Assembly (NCBI GenBank): GCA_009760885.1
Contig: CM019696.1
Span: forward strand, 45,841,358 to 45,905,357
DNA from: Achatina immaculata
Lineage: Eukaryota; Mollusca; Gastropoda; Stylommatophora; Achatinidae
Reading direction: 5' to 3'
DNA length: 64,000 bases
Position 1 is the first letter of the stretch, and the number at the start of each line of letters is the position of its first letter. The notes under the pieces are model-generated. The model had not been told where the DNA came from. It did not search any database and saw only the letters and a list, made by a program, of their open reading frames with translations. Below, in pieces: positions 22,216 through 33,959 of the stretch. The position numbers and the translations under genes are program-made.

Positions 22216-25200
22216 CGCATGATCGTAAAAGGCGACTAAGGAGGGTTCGTCATAGGGTCAGAAACTCTATCTGGTAAAAAAACTATCAGATTGCTACAGA
22301 AACAGAAGCAAAGGAAAAAACAAATGCAGGTGGAAGGAGAAATGCTTATCAGGAAACTGAGCCCATGAAGGTTGTGGATGAAAGCCAGCCACTGGAAGTT
22401 CCCAGCTCGACTGCAGACCTCCTGGAACCTAAACACAAGATGCAAATAGGCAGCTGGAATGTAAGAACACTTAACCAGACTGGAAAACTATCACAAACCA
22501 TCACGGAAATGCACAGATACAAACTATACATATTAGAAATACAAGAGGCAAGATGGACAGGACAAGGCAGAAGGAAATTAACAACACAGCACACAGAAGA
22601 TACAATAATATGTTCAGGTAAAGAAGATCATCATGAAGGGGGAGTAGCATTGATTATTACAAAAGAAACATCAAGAGCATTGCTGAAATGGACCCCTATA
22701 AATGAGAGATTATTATATGCACGCTTCAACTCAAGATTCACGAAGCTGTCTATTATAGCTTGTTATGCACCAATAGAAGCAGCTGAAGAGGAATTAAAAG
22801 AAGATTTTTACAACAGCCTCCAAGCCACAGTAGAAACAACACCCAAGCATGATATGTTACTCATCTTGGGCGATTTCAGTGCAAAAGTAGGTGAGGGAAA
22901 TGAAGAAGAATCATGGGAAAAGAAGGAATCGGAGAAATAAATGAAAATGGAGAAAAACTGTGCAGTTTCTGTGAAGAAAACATGATGACCATCGGAGGGA
23001 CAATTTTCCAACATAAAAACATCCATAAAGTGACTCAGAGGTCCCCAGATAAAACCACAGAAAACCAAATCGATCACATACTAATAAACAACAAGTGGAA
23101 ACGGTCACTACAAGATGTGCGAGCAAGGAAAGGAGCAGATGTAGGAAGTGATCACAACCTTCTGGTAGCAAAAATAAAACTAAAATTAAGGAAAGCCAAA
23201 ATTGGAGAAAACAGAAAGATGCGTTTTGATACAAGAAAGTTAAAAGACCAGCAAACAAAGAATGAATTCTCAATAGTACTTAAGAACCGCTTCAGTGTCC
23301 TACAAGACGAAGCAGAACTGTCCATACTAGAGTTCAATAAAACACTACAGGAAACAGAAAAAGAGGTGCTGGGATATCGGAAACGGAGAAAAATGGAATG
23401 GATAAGCAAGACCACATGGGAAAAGATAGAGCAAAGAAAAGAAATCAAGAAAAAATTTCTGAACACTAAATCACAAAGGCTAAAATAAGTTTTAAGTAAC
23501 TATACACAAAAAGACAAAGAAGTGAAGGAATCATGCCGTCAAGATAAACGTCAATATTATGACAACTTAGCAGAAGCAGCTGAGAAAGCAGCATATGCAA
23601 ATGACATGAAAACCATATACAAAATCACAAAGCAGATGACAGGTAACTTCAGCACAAGACGCGAGAGTGCAATAAGGACACATAAGGGACAACTGGTCAG
23701 TGGAGAAAGAGAAAAAATTGAAAGATGGAGGGAACACTTTAACACCCTACTAAACAGAACACAAGCAGCACAAACAATAGACATACCTGAAGCAAAAACG
23801 GAACTAAACATCAGTACAGGACCATTAACAATAAGTGAAGTAAAGGAGGCAATAAAGAAGCTAAAAATTAGATAGGGCACCAGGTGAAGATGAAGTGACT
23901 GCTGAGATGTTGAAAGCAAAAGAAACAGAAACACCAAAACAACTCTGCCAGATACTACAACAAATCTGGGATCTAGAAAAAGCCCCAAAGGAGTGGAAAA
24001 CTGGGCTTATAGTAAAACTACCAAAGAAGGGTGACCTCAGAGATTGCGGGAACTGGAGAGGCATTACCCTACTGCCACTCACCAGTAAAGTATTTTGCAG
24101 AATAATCATCAACAGAATTGTACGAGCACTTGAGGGAAAACTTCGGAAAGAGTAGGCAGGATTTAGGAAAGGAAGATCATGCATAGACCACATATTTGTA
24201 CTTAGACAAATATTAGAACAGGAAATGAGTGGCATAGCACAACATATGCATTGTTTATAGATTTTGAGAAAGCCTTTGACAGTGTCAACAGAGATGCACT
24301 GTGGAAAATCCTAAGATGGCATGGCCTCCCCCATAAGATAGTGAATATAATCAAAGCCCTATATGAGGGTTTTCATTGCAAAGTGATCTGTGGAGAATAT
24401 ACCTCCAGCAGCTTTAGGGTACAAACAGGAGTGAAGCAGGGATGTGTACTATCACCAACATTATTTATCTTGGCAGTAGACTGGTTAATGAAGGAGACAA
24501 CATCAGATAAACGCAGAGGATTACAATGGACCCTTGACACAGTGCTGGAGGACCTTGACTTTGCGGACGACATTTGTCTACTATCAAGCAGCCACAAAGA
24601 TATGCAAGATAAAATAAACAAGCTAACTCAGAATGCAAACAACATAGGACTAAAGATCAACGTAGGAAAGACAAAGTTAATGAAGCAAAATGTCAACAAC
24701 AGAAATGTATCCAGAGTAGATAGCAAGTTAGTGGAGGAGGTCAATGAATTTGTATACCCTGGTAGTAGAGTAGTAGAAAATGGAGACAGCACAGAGGACA
24801 TCAACAGCAGACCTTCTAGAGCAAACCAGGCTTTTGTTATGCTACAGACTATATGGAAATCTAAAAAACTAAGCGTGAAGACGAACATCAGGATATTTAA
24901 GAGTAATGTTCTAAGTGTACTACTCTATGGAAGTGAATGGTGGAAAATCACCAAAACCATAGAAAACAAGTTGAATTATTTCCAGACTAAATGTTTACGA
25001 AGAATTAGAAAAATATTTTGGCCAAACACCATAAGAAACAACATCTTGTTGGCAGAAATGCAGATGAAGCCACTGACAGCAATTATTGAGGAAAGACGCT
25101 GGCGATGGTTGGGACATGTGCTCCGAATGACTGACAACTCACTACCAAAAATAGCACTAAGATGGACACCACAGGCGAACAGAAGTAAGGGTAGACCAAA

Positions 25201-25337
25201 AGAGACATGGAGAAGAACAACAGAAAGGATGTTGAGCAATAGAGGGCTCACCTGAGCAAGAGCAGAAAAAAAGGCAAAGGACAGGCATTCGTGGAAAACC
25301 CTTCCGGAAGCCCCATGTTCCCTGGGCACTTAAGGTT

Positions 25338-25396
<59 letters not shown>
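22216..25396 (+). mobile_element. AG-tailed RTE-like LINE, near full-length but inactive
   Basis: A 3,181-bp insertion with an exact 13-bp duplication, aattggtgaaatt, at 22203-22215 and 25397-25409. A 5' leader (gatcgtaaaaggcgactaag) precedes one long but broken frame. The endonuclease spans 22365-23488: IGSWNVRTLNQTGKLSQTIT, EARWTGQG, GDFSAKVG with Ser where Asn is usual, and TENQIDHILIN. The linker is at 23522-23875. The reverse transcriptase spans 23895-25255: LPKKGDLRDCGNWRGITLLP, FIDFEKAFDSVNRDALWKIL, VKQGCVLSPTLFILAVDWLM and the active-site block LEDLDFADD. The C-terminus ends at about 25332. Frameshifts near 22920, 23875 and 24200 and stops near 23488, 24153 and 25253 make it non-functional. 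The tail is about 60 bp of (AG)n. Confidence 0.95.
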
Positions 25397-25400
<4 letters not shown>

Positions 25401-25409
25401 GGTGAAATT

Positions 25410-25918
25410 AAAACTATTTCAAATCTATTCGCAAAAATTCAGTTTAAAATATATCACTAAAGTGCGGAGTTCATGGAAGTGAACCTGCTATTGTGCCACA
25501 ATGATAGATAGATTACCACGTGATTCGTTGCTTTTAGGTGTCACAGTTTTCACTATTTCAAAGCTGACGTAGAAAGTGAATAATTTATCTACATCCAGTC
25601 CATCGACTTTTTGGCAGATGTGTAGACAGACAGATTGATATACAGGGATGTATGTAATTTCAGCCGTTGCCACCAAATGGCGGTAGGTCTCGTACTCGGA
25701 CAAAGCCGGGTACTTGTATTAGTTACATCATAACACTGCTCCATTTTAATATTTCAGGCTAGTTACTGTAGAAAGTCATGATACCACTATTAAGGAAACC
25801 AGCAGCTGACACGAAAAAGGAAGATGAAAACAGGACAACAAAGGGCAATACCACAAACAAAAAAGAAGAAACAACTCATGAAGCTGATACGGATTTATAA
25901 CAAAGCTGAGAAACCACA
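25410..25918. other. Intergenic sequence, no gene recognised
   Basis: No coding similarity, RNA gene or element end is seen between the LINE duplication and the next SINE. Confidence 0.5.
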
Positions 25919-26150
25919 GGTCAGTCTATTAATCTGGAGGTAATGGGTTCAAGTCCCACCACATGGGGATCCACCCAGTCTCTAAAAATGGATACCAGAG
26001 AAATCTGGGAAGATAAATGCGACCAGGCGTGATACTGACTGACCACATCACACTTCCATGTGCCAATGGTCTTAGAAATACGGGCCTAACACCGTATCAG
26101 CAAAACGTCTTAGCGGCATGGAAACGGGTATTTTACCTTTTACCTTAGGA
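25919..26150 (+). mobile_element. tRNA-derived SINE, 5'-truncated copy
   Basis: This matches the SINE at 17105 from just before the B box (gggttcaagtccc) through accagagaaatctgggaag, cacttccatgtgcc and cttagaaatacgg. It ends ggcatggaaacgggtatttt followed by accttttacctta. The A-box end is missing. No clear target duplication was found. Confidence 0.8.
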
Positions 26151-26267
26151 GCCATATGATGTTGCTTGAAGAATGCGAGGAGTAGAGAGAGCTTTGTTGC
26201 TGATCAGCAAAACAGTGCAAGGCGTACTTGCACAGTGATTGCTTAGTCGATCAGAGTTAAAAAAAAC

Positions 26268-26332
26268 ATGGATGGATGGATGGATCGACGGATGGATGGA
26301 TGGATGGATGGATGGATGGATGGATGGATGGG
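26268..26332. repeat. (GGAT)n microsatellite
   Basis: About 65 bp of ggat units with one interruption (cgac near 26286). Confidence 0.95.
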
Positions 26333-26639
26333 TCTTAAGCTTAAGCTCATGGTTTTATGACATAACCCAGACGAACTTGTCTTCTGCTCATCTCTCTGTT
26401 GCCCAGCCTCTGTACTGCTCTCAAACTCCTGAACTCTTTAAACTCTTTAAACACCCAAAGCGGTTTTCAGTCAGTTATATAGCCTGAGTTTTCCACTCCG
26501 ACCAATGTCGATATAGCAAGCCTAACTGTGAATCTGGGGTGCCTGGTCCCATCTGAAATAATGTAAGGTCAGACATTGCAATCTAGGCTGCCTGCAGGTG
26601 AAGAAGACATAGATACTGGTACTTCATCTTTAGAGACAC

Positions 26640-26768
26640 GGGGCAGATCTTTCTGTTGTGTTCTTTAATATACTATCCCTATAATCACAGAGCAGATTTT
26701 TCTGTTGTGTTCTTTAATATATTATCCCTAGAGACACGGAACAGAACTTTCTGTTGTGTTCTTTAATA
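26640..26768. repeat. Three tandem copies of an about 50-60-bp unit
   Basis: Each unit contains cagat or cagaa, then tttctgttgtgttctttaat and atactatccct. Three imperfect copies are visible. The surrounding 26333-28010 holds no gene I can recognise. A possible hAT-like right end, ggttggaaaacactggtc, lies near 27799-27816 with no partner identified. Confidence 0.8.
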
Positions 26769-28028
26769 TACTCTATTCTTAATAATATCCGTTTGATTTT
26801 AATGTTTTCAGTTAAATCTTATTTTTGTTCCACTCGACATTAATACATCCACAAATAAAACAACAACAACAAGCACAACAGCAAAAGAAAAAAAAACAAT
26901 AAATCGCAGTTGTTATACTTCAAACATCCCCATGACTTGCGAAACCAACACTGCAATCCATTTTCATTCCCCTTGGACATGCAAAGAACTGTCACTGTAA
27001 TTTAGATTTTGATTCCCAAAACCGAAGTCACCAGCTTATCTCCCCCTGAATATTACAAGGAATCCGGAAGCGTTTCCCTGGCACGCGCTTGCACACTGCA
27101 ATTATTAAGCGCCCTGTTAATTCTTCATATGAAGTTCGCTGGTAACGTGCTTCCTCTCTCTGCTCTGATTATAAATTGAGCCCAGAACTCTCTTCCTTCG
27201 CGCTGAAGGCAGATTATCAATATTAACTTTGCAGCGCCTTTCCACGAGTCCCCAGTTGCATGCAAGACAGAGTGGTTACTGAAATGAAAAACAGAAAATG
27301 AGACGGTTTCATGAAAAACAAAGATCTTTAAGAAGCGACAAAAATTCAAATTAAAAAAGCAGCTTTGAATCCCGCCTATTGGTGCCATTTGGCTGGTTCT
27401 GATACCGATTTCGCTGCAACTTTTCGCGGGGCATGCTGGAGTATTCTGCAGTTTTAGAGCATAACAGAGCGTAGTAATCTGGCATTTGTGCGCTTCAGCA
27501 CAACGGCGCAGGTAAAGTGAAGCAGCAGAGAAAAAAACATCTAGTCCAGAAAGAAGGGAAAATAATAAAATCTAGGTATCAATGAACCGTCTTTACCAAT
27601 GTTTCCTAGCGTCGGGCATGCGTCCCAGGGAATGATTGGGGGTGGGGGATAATTAGAATATATTTATATGATACTTTTTTTCAAAACATGGTTCATTATT
27701 ATGTTGCAGGAAGGGGGGGGGGGTGAGTTGGTATGGTGGAGAGTGGGGCATTAAAATCTTTGACGCGTTGAGATGGGGCATGATACAAAAAAAAAAAAGG
27801 TTGGAAAACACTGGTCTATATAGTGTGACATACAAAATTTACATCAAATAATGCATATATAGAAACAGCTAGAAGACATTTTTACAGATATGGCACACAT
27901 TTCTTTTAGCAATATATTTCATATTAATCAAATAACGAAGATACTTCACAATTTTTATAAAACAATAAAAACGAAAAAAAAACACATATAAGTATAAAAT
28001 CTTTGCTTCATCTTTTACCAGGTACTTC

Positions 28029-28920
28029 TTCTTCTTCTTCTTCTTCTTCTTCGTTCGCTTCTACCACCAAGATCGCCCCGTGATCCTACTGAATTTACTC
28101 TTGTGTTTCTCGATAGGTCCCGTGGTCCCCCTGTGGTCCCCGAAAGGACCACATGAGATCCACGAGAGGACCACAACAGGTTCAAAGTATCGCGGGGCTT
28201 GAGCCTGTGCTCTTGGTGGGTCTCAGAAGCGGGATTGCGTGACACCGTGGTTTTCGTTGCACCAGTTTAGTCTAGAGTTGGACTTTCTCACCGGAAAACC
28301 TCGACGTGCTTTGGGATACCCGTGTATTCCCGCCGGATGAGAGGTGGTTGCCCATTCAGTCCAGCGTTGGACTTTCTCACCTGAAAACCTCAGCGTGATT
28401 AGGACACACATACATCCCCGTCGGATGAGAGGTGGTTGCCTATCTAGACTGCCCTGGTCCAGTGTCTCCGATTTCAGCATTTTGCGGTTGTAGCCGCTCC
28501 CCTACCTAGTTGTGACCAGGACGGAACTTTTGTCCAGGAGGACGAATCCTCGCCACTAGCGACCTTCACCCCTGGGTTAAGCATATGATCCCTGTATGGG
28601 CGTGTTTAGGACGTGAACGACAGAGCGGAGGTAACGTGACATGAGTAGCCATCAAGTTTCACCCCTGGTTTAAGCCGGTTTAGACATATTTCACCAGTAT
28701 GGGTGTATATCGGACGTGGCCGGCCTTTAGAGCAGAGGCGCCGTGGTATGAGTAGCTCTCACCGCGATACCACTGGACATACCGACTAAGCTTCAGTTTA
28801 TCCTTTCCATCACCTTTTCATATCGGAGCCGCAGGGCAACCCTAATTTCTTTTTCGCATTTTCTTCATTGGCATGGGGGTTTCACTCCACGCGCTGCCCC
28901 GAAGAATCTCGCCAGCAGTG
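28029..28920 (-). mobile_element. GAA-tailed non-autonomous retroposed element, 892 bp
   Basis: The segment is flanked by an exact 13-bp duplication, taccaggtacttc, at 28016-28028 and 28921-28933. A (GAA)n tail lies at its minus-strand 3' end, seen as (TTC)n at 28029-28052. It is clearly more GC-rich than its surroundings. Read on minus it contains two internal tandem duplications: one of about 90 bp marked by taaaccaggggtgaa and ttaacccaggggtgaa, and one of about 84 bp marked twice by ggcaaccacctctcatccg. Near the 3' end are closely spaced gtggtcc and ggaccac motifs. No reverse transcriptase or endonuclease motif is readable. It may be a LINE 5' leader joined to a 3' end, or an independent short retroposon. 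The 3' terminus (gcgaacgaagaag) also appears in the insertion at 39286. Confidence 0.75.
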
Positions 28921-28933
28921 TACCAGGTACTTC

Positions 28934-29536
28934 AAAACCTGTCCCGTATTTAGTGTCCTGTATCCTATCATCTCAGTGTCGCCGTCATTAAACCGATTTT
29001 CATTGTAAAATCCTGTTTTCTCTTAACACACCAACAGCTATTAGTACAGTGTGCTGTGGAGTACCCCACTTTACGTGTAGATAACCTAAGCTTTTCATAG
29101 CTTATCCATGAAACAAATGTTAAGTACCCAGTGAGTTATTTTAGCTTAAGTAAAGGTAGTCTTTGTTTTGTTAAAACTAGTTAAAATAAAAGTAGGAACA
29201 GCTTTATTAATTAACGAGCACACAGTTCTGACGCTTAGGATTACATCTTAAACATACAAAAATGTATATTACAAAGAAATAAGGAAATAAGATAAAATAT
29301 AAATTCACATGAATTATAAACGATAAATGAGAATGACAAACAAAAACAAATAGTAGAATAAATGGGAGAGCACTCAACTGTGACTTGCAAGAAAATGCAA
29401 TCACAGTTCTTCCATTACTCTTCAGAATCAGATCCCCGCCCCACCACTATTCCCCCCCCCCACACACACACCCCATGGCATCAGGCGATTGCCAAAACTC
29501 TTGTATAGGAGGTTTGGAATACGTCTCTGATGATAC
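28934..29536. other. Intergenic sequence, no gene recognised
   Basis: No recognisable coding sequence or element. A short C-rich/CA stretch lies at 29453-29472. Confidence 0.5.
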
Positions 29537-29576
<40 letters not shown>

Positions 29577-29600
29577 CTCTCTCTCTCTCTCTCTCTCTCC
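29537..29600. repeat. (CT)n microsatellite
   Basis: About 60 bp of CT units with one ctttctttct interruption near 29570. No LINE 3' end adjoins it on either strand. Confidence 0.9.
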
Positions 29601-29652
29601 TTTCATCTTACTTGTACTGCTCAAGAAAAGTCAAGGACCATTTACCAAATCT

Positions 29653-29776
29653 TAACAGGCATAAAATCCTTTGTTGAGGTTGAAAGACTCGCCGAAGACA
29701 GGAAATATTGGCGAACTACTTTGCGAGCCCTATGTGACGTCTAACGGCACGGGAAGGATATAAGATATAAGATAAG
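29653..29776 (+). mobile_element. ATAAG-tailed LINE, 124-bp 3' terminal copy
   Basis: A very short retroposition flanked by an exact 13-bp duplication, atttaccaaatct, at 29640-29652 and 29777-29789. It encodes only the last LINE residues (VEVERLAEDRKYWRTTLRAL then CDV and stop) and the 3' UTR cggcacgggaaggatataag, followed by ataag repeats. It defines the 3' end of the family also seen on the minus strand at 38825, 53130 and 60655. Confidence 0.95.
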
Positions 29777-29984
29777 ATTTACCAAATCTCACTATGTTAA
29801 AAGTACAAAAATGAGAAATGAATTATATTTAATCACACTGGTCGTCATTCATTTGGACATCAGGCTGTGGCAGTTTCATGAAGAGTAACAAACTTGTATG
29901 GGAGAAATTGCTGGTTATTTGGCCTCACCCTTCTTTCAGAAAGTCATACATACTGGCAGCTGAAATAAAGATAGTTAGTGTGAC

Positions 29985-30528
29985 CACCATGAGCTTTGAT
30001 ACAAGCCAGGCAATGTTGTGTGTGACTACCATGAGCTTTGATACAACCCAGGCAATGTTGTGTGTGACCACCATGAGCTTTGATACAACCCAGGCAATGT
30101 TGTGTGTGACCACCATGAGCTTTGATACAACCCAGGCAATGTTGTGTGTGACCACCATGAGCTTTGATACAACCCAGGCAATGTTGTGTGTGACCACCAT
30201 GAGCTTTGACACAAGTCAGGCAATGTTGTGTGTGACCACCATGAGGTTTGATACAAGTCAGGCAATGTTGTGTGTGACTACCATGAGCTTTGATGCAAGT
30301 CAGGCAATGTTGTGTGTGACTACCATGAGGTTTGATACAAGCCAGGCAATGTTGTGTGTGACTACCATGAGCTTTGATGCAAGTCAGGCAATGTTGTGTG
30401 TGACTACCATGAGGTTTGATACAAGCCAGGCAATGTTGTGTGTGACTACCATGAGGTTTGATACAAGCCAGGCAATGTTGTGTGTGACTACTAAGAGCTT
30501 TGATACAAGCCAGGCAATGTTGCCTCAC
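29985..30528. repeat. 42-bp minisatellite from the Tc1 transposase C-terminus, about 13 copies
   Basis: The unit is gtgaccaccatgagctttga followed by tacaacccaggcaatgttgt and gt. On the minus strand it reads CLACIKAHGGHTQH, a 14-residue peptide that matches the usual last residues of Tc1-like transposases (a Cys-rich stretch then GGHTxY). The unrepeated terminal copy GGHTNY at the left edge shows where the protein originally ended. The array is open on both strands for over 200 codons. Confidence 0.9.
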
Positions 30529-30654
30529 GGATAAAAATAAACCTCCTGATAGTGTGCTGCAGGGTCTGAAACAATTGATTCGGGTCACCAGCTGGTGGTT
30601 GGCTACCTCTTACTGATCGTCCCAAAATGTAACAGAGATGCTCAAAAAGGTTAA

Positions 30655-31112
30655 GATCAGATGAGAGTGCTGGCCAATCTATCCTGGTGACATGATGCAG
30701 GGTTGAGACCAGGTGAGAGTGCTGGCCAATCTATCCTGGTGACATGATGCAGGGTTGAGACCAGGTGAGAGTGCTGGCCAATCTATCCTGGTGACATGGT
30801 GCAGGGTTGAGACCAGGTGAGAGTGCTGGCCAATCTATCCTGGTGACATGATGCAGGGTTGAGACCAGGTGAGAGTGCTGGCCAATCTATCCTGGTGACA
30901 TGGTGCAGGGTTGAGACCAGGTGAGAGTGCTGGCCAATCTATCCTGGTGACATGGTGCAGGGTTGAGACCAGGTGAGAGTGCTGGCCAATCTATCCTGGT
31001 GACATGGTGCAGGGTTGAGACCAGGTGAGAGTGCTGGCCAATCTATCCTGGTGACATGGTGCAGGGTTGAGACCAGGTGAGAGTGCTGGCCAGTCTATCC
31101 TGGTGACATGGT
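30655..31112. repeat. 52-bp minisatellite from the Tc1 catalytic region, about 9 copies
   Basis: The unit is gagagtgctggccaatctat followed by cctggtgacatgatgcaggg and ttgagaccaggt. Copies are nearly identical apart from a/g at the tgatg/tggtg position, so the array is probably young. On minus a single unit reads through VTRIDWPALS, the block that holds the third catalytic acidic residue of Tc1 transposases. A 52-bp period shifts the frame in each copy, so this array cannot encode a regular peptide repeat. Confidence 0.95.
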
Positions 31113-31589
31113 GCTGCTGGATAAGTCATTAACACGGCGGGGGGGGGATGGAAGTTGTCATCATGGAGCACAGCACTTTACCCAAAAGTCTGAAGTGCTA
31201 GGACTACAAGAAGCTGAACAATATCCTCTCTATGCCAAATGCCCGTCAATTTTCCTTCGATACAATGCAGGGGCGTTCTGTAGTTCATTGCAAAGCCACC
31301 CCATACCATGACTGAGCCACCTCCATAGCGACCATATTCCCTAACTGTGGTATCTTGTCACTCTCTGGGCCGTCTCCACACACAAATTCTGCCATCTTTA
31401 AACGGCACTGTGAACCTTGACTCATCTGTATAGAGTAGCATGGGCCACAGCTGGCGTGTCCATGCCAGGTGAAGTCGAGACAAAGCAAGACGATCAGCCC
31501 GATGGACTTATGTAAGGCAGAAGAGTACTACAGAGGGTCTTGACTGAACACGTGCCTCGAGAATCCTGTTGCTAATCGTTTGGTTACTA

Positions 31590-32140
31590 ACTGTGATGTT
31601 GCTTGTTGTTCGTAGTTGTGCCTTGACAGTGCTGACAGCGATGTTGCTTGTTGTTCGTAGATGTGTCTTGACTGTGCAGACAATGATGTTGCTTGTTGTT
31701 CGTAGATGTGCCTTGACTGTGCTGACAATGATGTTGCTTGTTGTTCGTAGATGTGTCTTGACTGTGCTGACGGCGATGTTGCTTGTTGTTCGTAGATGTG
31801 CCTTGACTGTGCTGACAATGATGTTGCTTGTTGTTCGTAGATGTGCCTTGACTGTGCTGACAATGATGTTGCTTGTTGTTCGTAGATGTGCCTTGACTGT
31901 GCTGACGGCGATGTTGCTTGTTGTTCGTAGATGTGCCTTGACTGTGCAGACAATGATGTTGTTTGTTGTTCGTAGATGTGCCTTGACTGTGCTGACAGTG
32001 ATGTTGCTTGTTGTTCGTAGATCTGCCTTAACTGTGCTGACGGTGATGTTGCTTGTTGTTCGTAGATGTGCCTTGACTGTGCTGACGGTGATGTTGCTTG
32101 TTGTTCGTAGATCTGCCTTGACTGTGTTGACGGTGACTAG
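31590..32140. repeat. 45-bp minisatellite inside the Tc1 helix-turn-helix region, about 12 copies
   Basis: The unit is gtagatgtgccttgactgtg followed by ctgacaatgatgttgcttgt and tgttc. On minus it reads STVKAHLRTTSNIIV (15 residues). The array lies between QDRYFILMVLRDTLVTVN and SNQTISNRILEARVQ, that is, inside the DNA-binding domain, and keeps the frame, giving a 268-codon open frame (32314-31508). Variants alternate (acagtg, acaatg, acggcg), suggesting higher-order units. Confidence 0.95.
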
Positions 32141-32646
32141 TGTGTCTCTCAGTACCATTAGGATGAAGTATCGATCTTGTTGCATATTTGTTGCTCCTGG
32201 ACGCCCAGGCCTTCTTGCTTCTTTCGCAGTTCCGGTGTTGGTGGAACGATCTCGCAGTGTTGGAATGATCGAGTGGGTGACTGCAAGTCGTCCGTCAATC
32301 TTCCACATTGGCATACCTACCTAGAACCGTAGCACGGCACGCCGTCTTTCAGCACCACTAAATCGTCGTCTCTGATGCACGATCTTACAGTCGAGAAAGA
32401 AGGGACTGAACTCCGTACAGTACTACACAGCCTGCACGTGCAAGACATTACTGTCGCTGGGGGAGATGTATCTTTCGTAGAGTGAAACGTTCCATTTAAT
32501 GACAAATTTCTCGTGAATTTCCTTGGGATTTGGAGTGCCTTTAACACCGTGATTTATCGTGCTAGAGCTGAAGAGTTTGTCATCATCACGTGGTTATTAA
32601 TGTACCTAGCCTTGGGAATCAATTCTCATGCACAGCCATTTCAATA

Positions 32647-33206
32647 ACTTCAGATGGGAAATGTAGAAAAGAAATTAGGAACAGAATAGGCCAAGCAAAG
32701 ACTGCATTTCAGAGAACGAGAAACATATTCAACACATCCTTATCAATGAATGTTATAAATCGAGTCCTAAAATGCTATATTGAACCTATCTTGTTATATG
32801 AAAGTGAATCATGGACAATAGGCAAGTCTGCACAAAAATCATTGGAAGCAGCAGAAATGTGGTTTATTAGAAGAATGTTGCGAATCCTCTGGACAGCAAA
32901 AATAACTAATGAAGAATGTATGAGAAAAGCTGGAGAGACAAAAAACCTTGTCAAAAAGATAAGAGAGAGAGAGTGTACTTTCATAGGACATGCAATGAGA
33001 AGAGGGGGCATTGAAAATATTATAACAACAGGAAAAATAGAAGGAAGAAGATCAAGAGGAAGACCAAGAGAAATGATACTGGACAGTCTGACGGGATGGT
33101 GTGAGAGGAGATCACCAGCTGAGCAGATGGCCTGCATGAAGGATCGTGTAATCTGGAGGAGCATAATAGCCAACGCCAGTCGACACGGCACCTAATGATG
33201 ATGAGT
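32647..33206 (+). mobile_element. TGA-tailed RTE-like LINE, 3' copy
   Basis: A 560-bp insertion with an exact 10-bp duplication, catttcaata, at 32637-32646 and 33207-33216. It contributes most of a 201-codon frame (32590-33195): RNRIGQAKTAFQRTRNIFNT, KCYIEPILLYESESWTIGKS, MWFIRRMLRILWTAKITNEE, TFIGHAMRRGG and SRGRPREMILDSLTGWCERR. It ends ANASRHGT and stop, then a tgatgatga tail. Only the post-RT region is present, so no enzymatic function remains. Confidence 0.95.
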
Positions 33207-33216
33207 CATTTCAATA

Positions 33217-33875
33217 TTTGCAACAACAAAAGCGCAGAATTTTGAACTGCGAGATGCCCGAGGCCTGCCCTGCATATTCGATGCCGGGGTTATGGTCCAC
33301 ATCTCGTTCACGGGTGGGCCCCGTTTGCGGTATCACCGGTCCATGGTCTGTTGTCTTCGTCTTACGTATACAGTAATACTTTTTTTTTCCCCTCAACTCA
33401 TCTGAAAAGTGACTGTGGCCCTTGAATTCTCTGGAGTAGTATAGCCTATGGAGAAAACTTTTTTGTATAAAATAAGTCTAAATTAATTATCAAATGTTAC
33501 TCAATACAAATGTGCCACAGTGCGCTTGAATAATTATATTCCATCGCAGTTAAAATAGTATAATGGCGCGCCAACGTCATTTGGATAACAATACGAAGTT
33601 CGATAAGCGTGGAACAAATTATTTAACAATATTTCATGGCTTATCGCCCCTCCTTTCTTAGTATATCGGTCGAGAAATCTGCACTGGAAGTTGAATAAAA
33701 AGTTTTCGAAAAATATTTAGGGTTTTCTTCCAACCAAGAGACTGATGGTTTATTATTTGAAACATGCTGGCTTTTACTGGGGCTTTCTGCCAGGAAATGG
33801 TTTGTTCTCAATAACTGGAAAATGGTTATTCCTGAATTTTCCTCCGAGTTTATGATGGCACTTCAAATTTCGGCA
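33217..33875. other. Intergenic sequence, no gene recognised
   Basis: No recognisable coding sequence, RNA gene or mobile element. A short frame opens at 33822 but is dominated by the following microsatellite. Confidence 0.5.

Positions 33876-33959
<84 letters not shown>

Larger units (their letters stand above)
29965..32420 (-). mobile_element. Tc1-like DNA transposon remnant carrying three minisatellites
   Basis: Read on the minus strand the order is that of a Tc1-type transposase. First comes an N-terminal helix-turn-helix region (RLAVTHSIIPTLRDRSTNTG, GRPGATNMQQDRYFILMVLR, SNQTISNRILEARVQSRPSV, 32310-31540). A broken catalytic core follows near 31440-31130 (recognisable WRRP-like and GGGSVMVWG-like positions in mixed frames). 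Then comes the third acidic block, IDWPALSSDLNLFEHL, near 30690-30640, and finally a C-terminus ending IKAHGGHTNY near 29985. Each of three blocks is interrupted or extended by a tandem array (31590-32140, 30655-31112, 29985-30528). Frames are broken throughout. No inverted repeats were found at the edges. Confidence 0.8.

Noticed and set aside
29878..30588. Overlapping frames of over 200 codons on both strands that look like repeat proteins
   Set aside because: They are the 42-bp minisatellite derived from the end of a Tc1 transposase. The plus-strand reading is a shadow, and the minus-strand reading is transposon debris.
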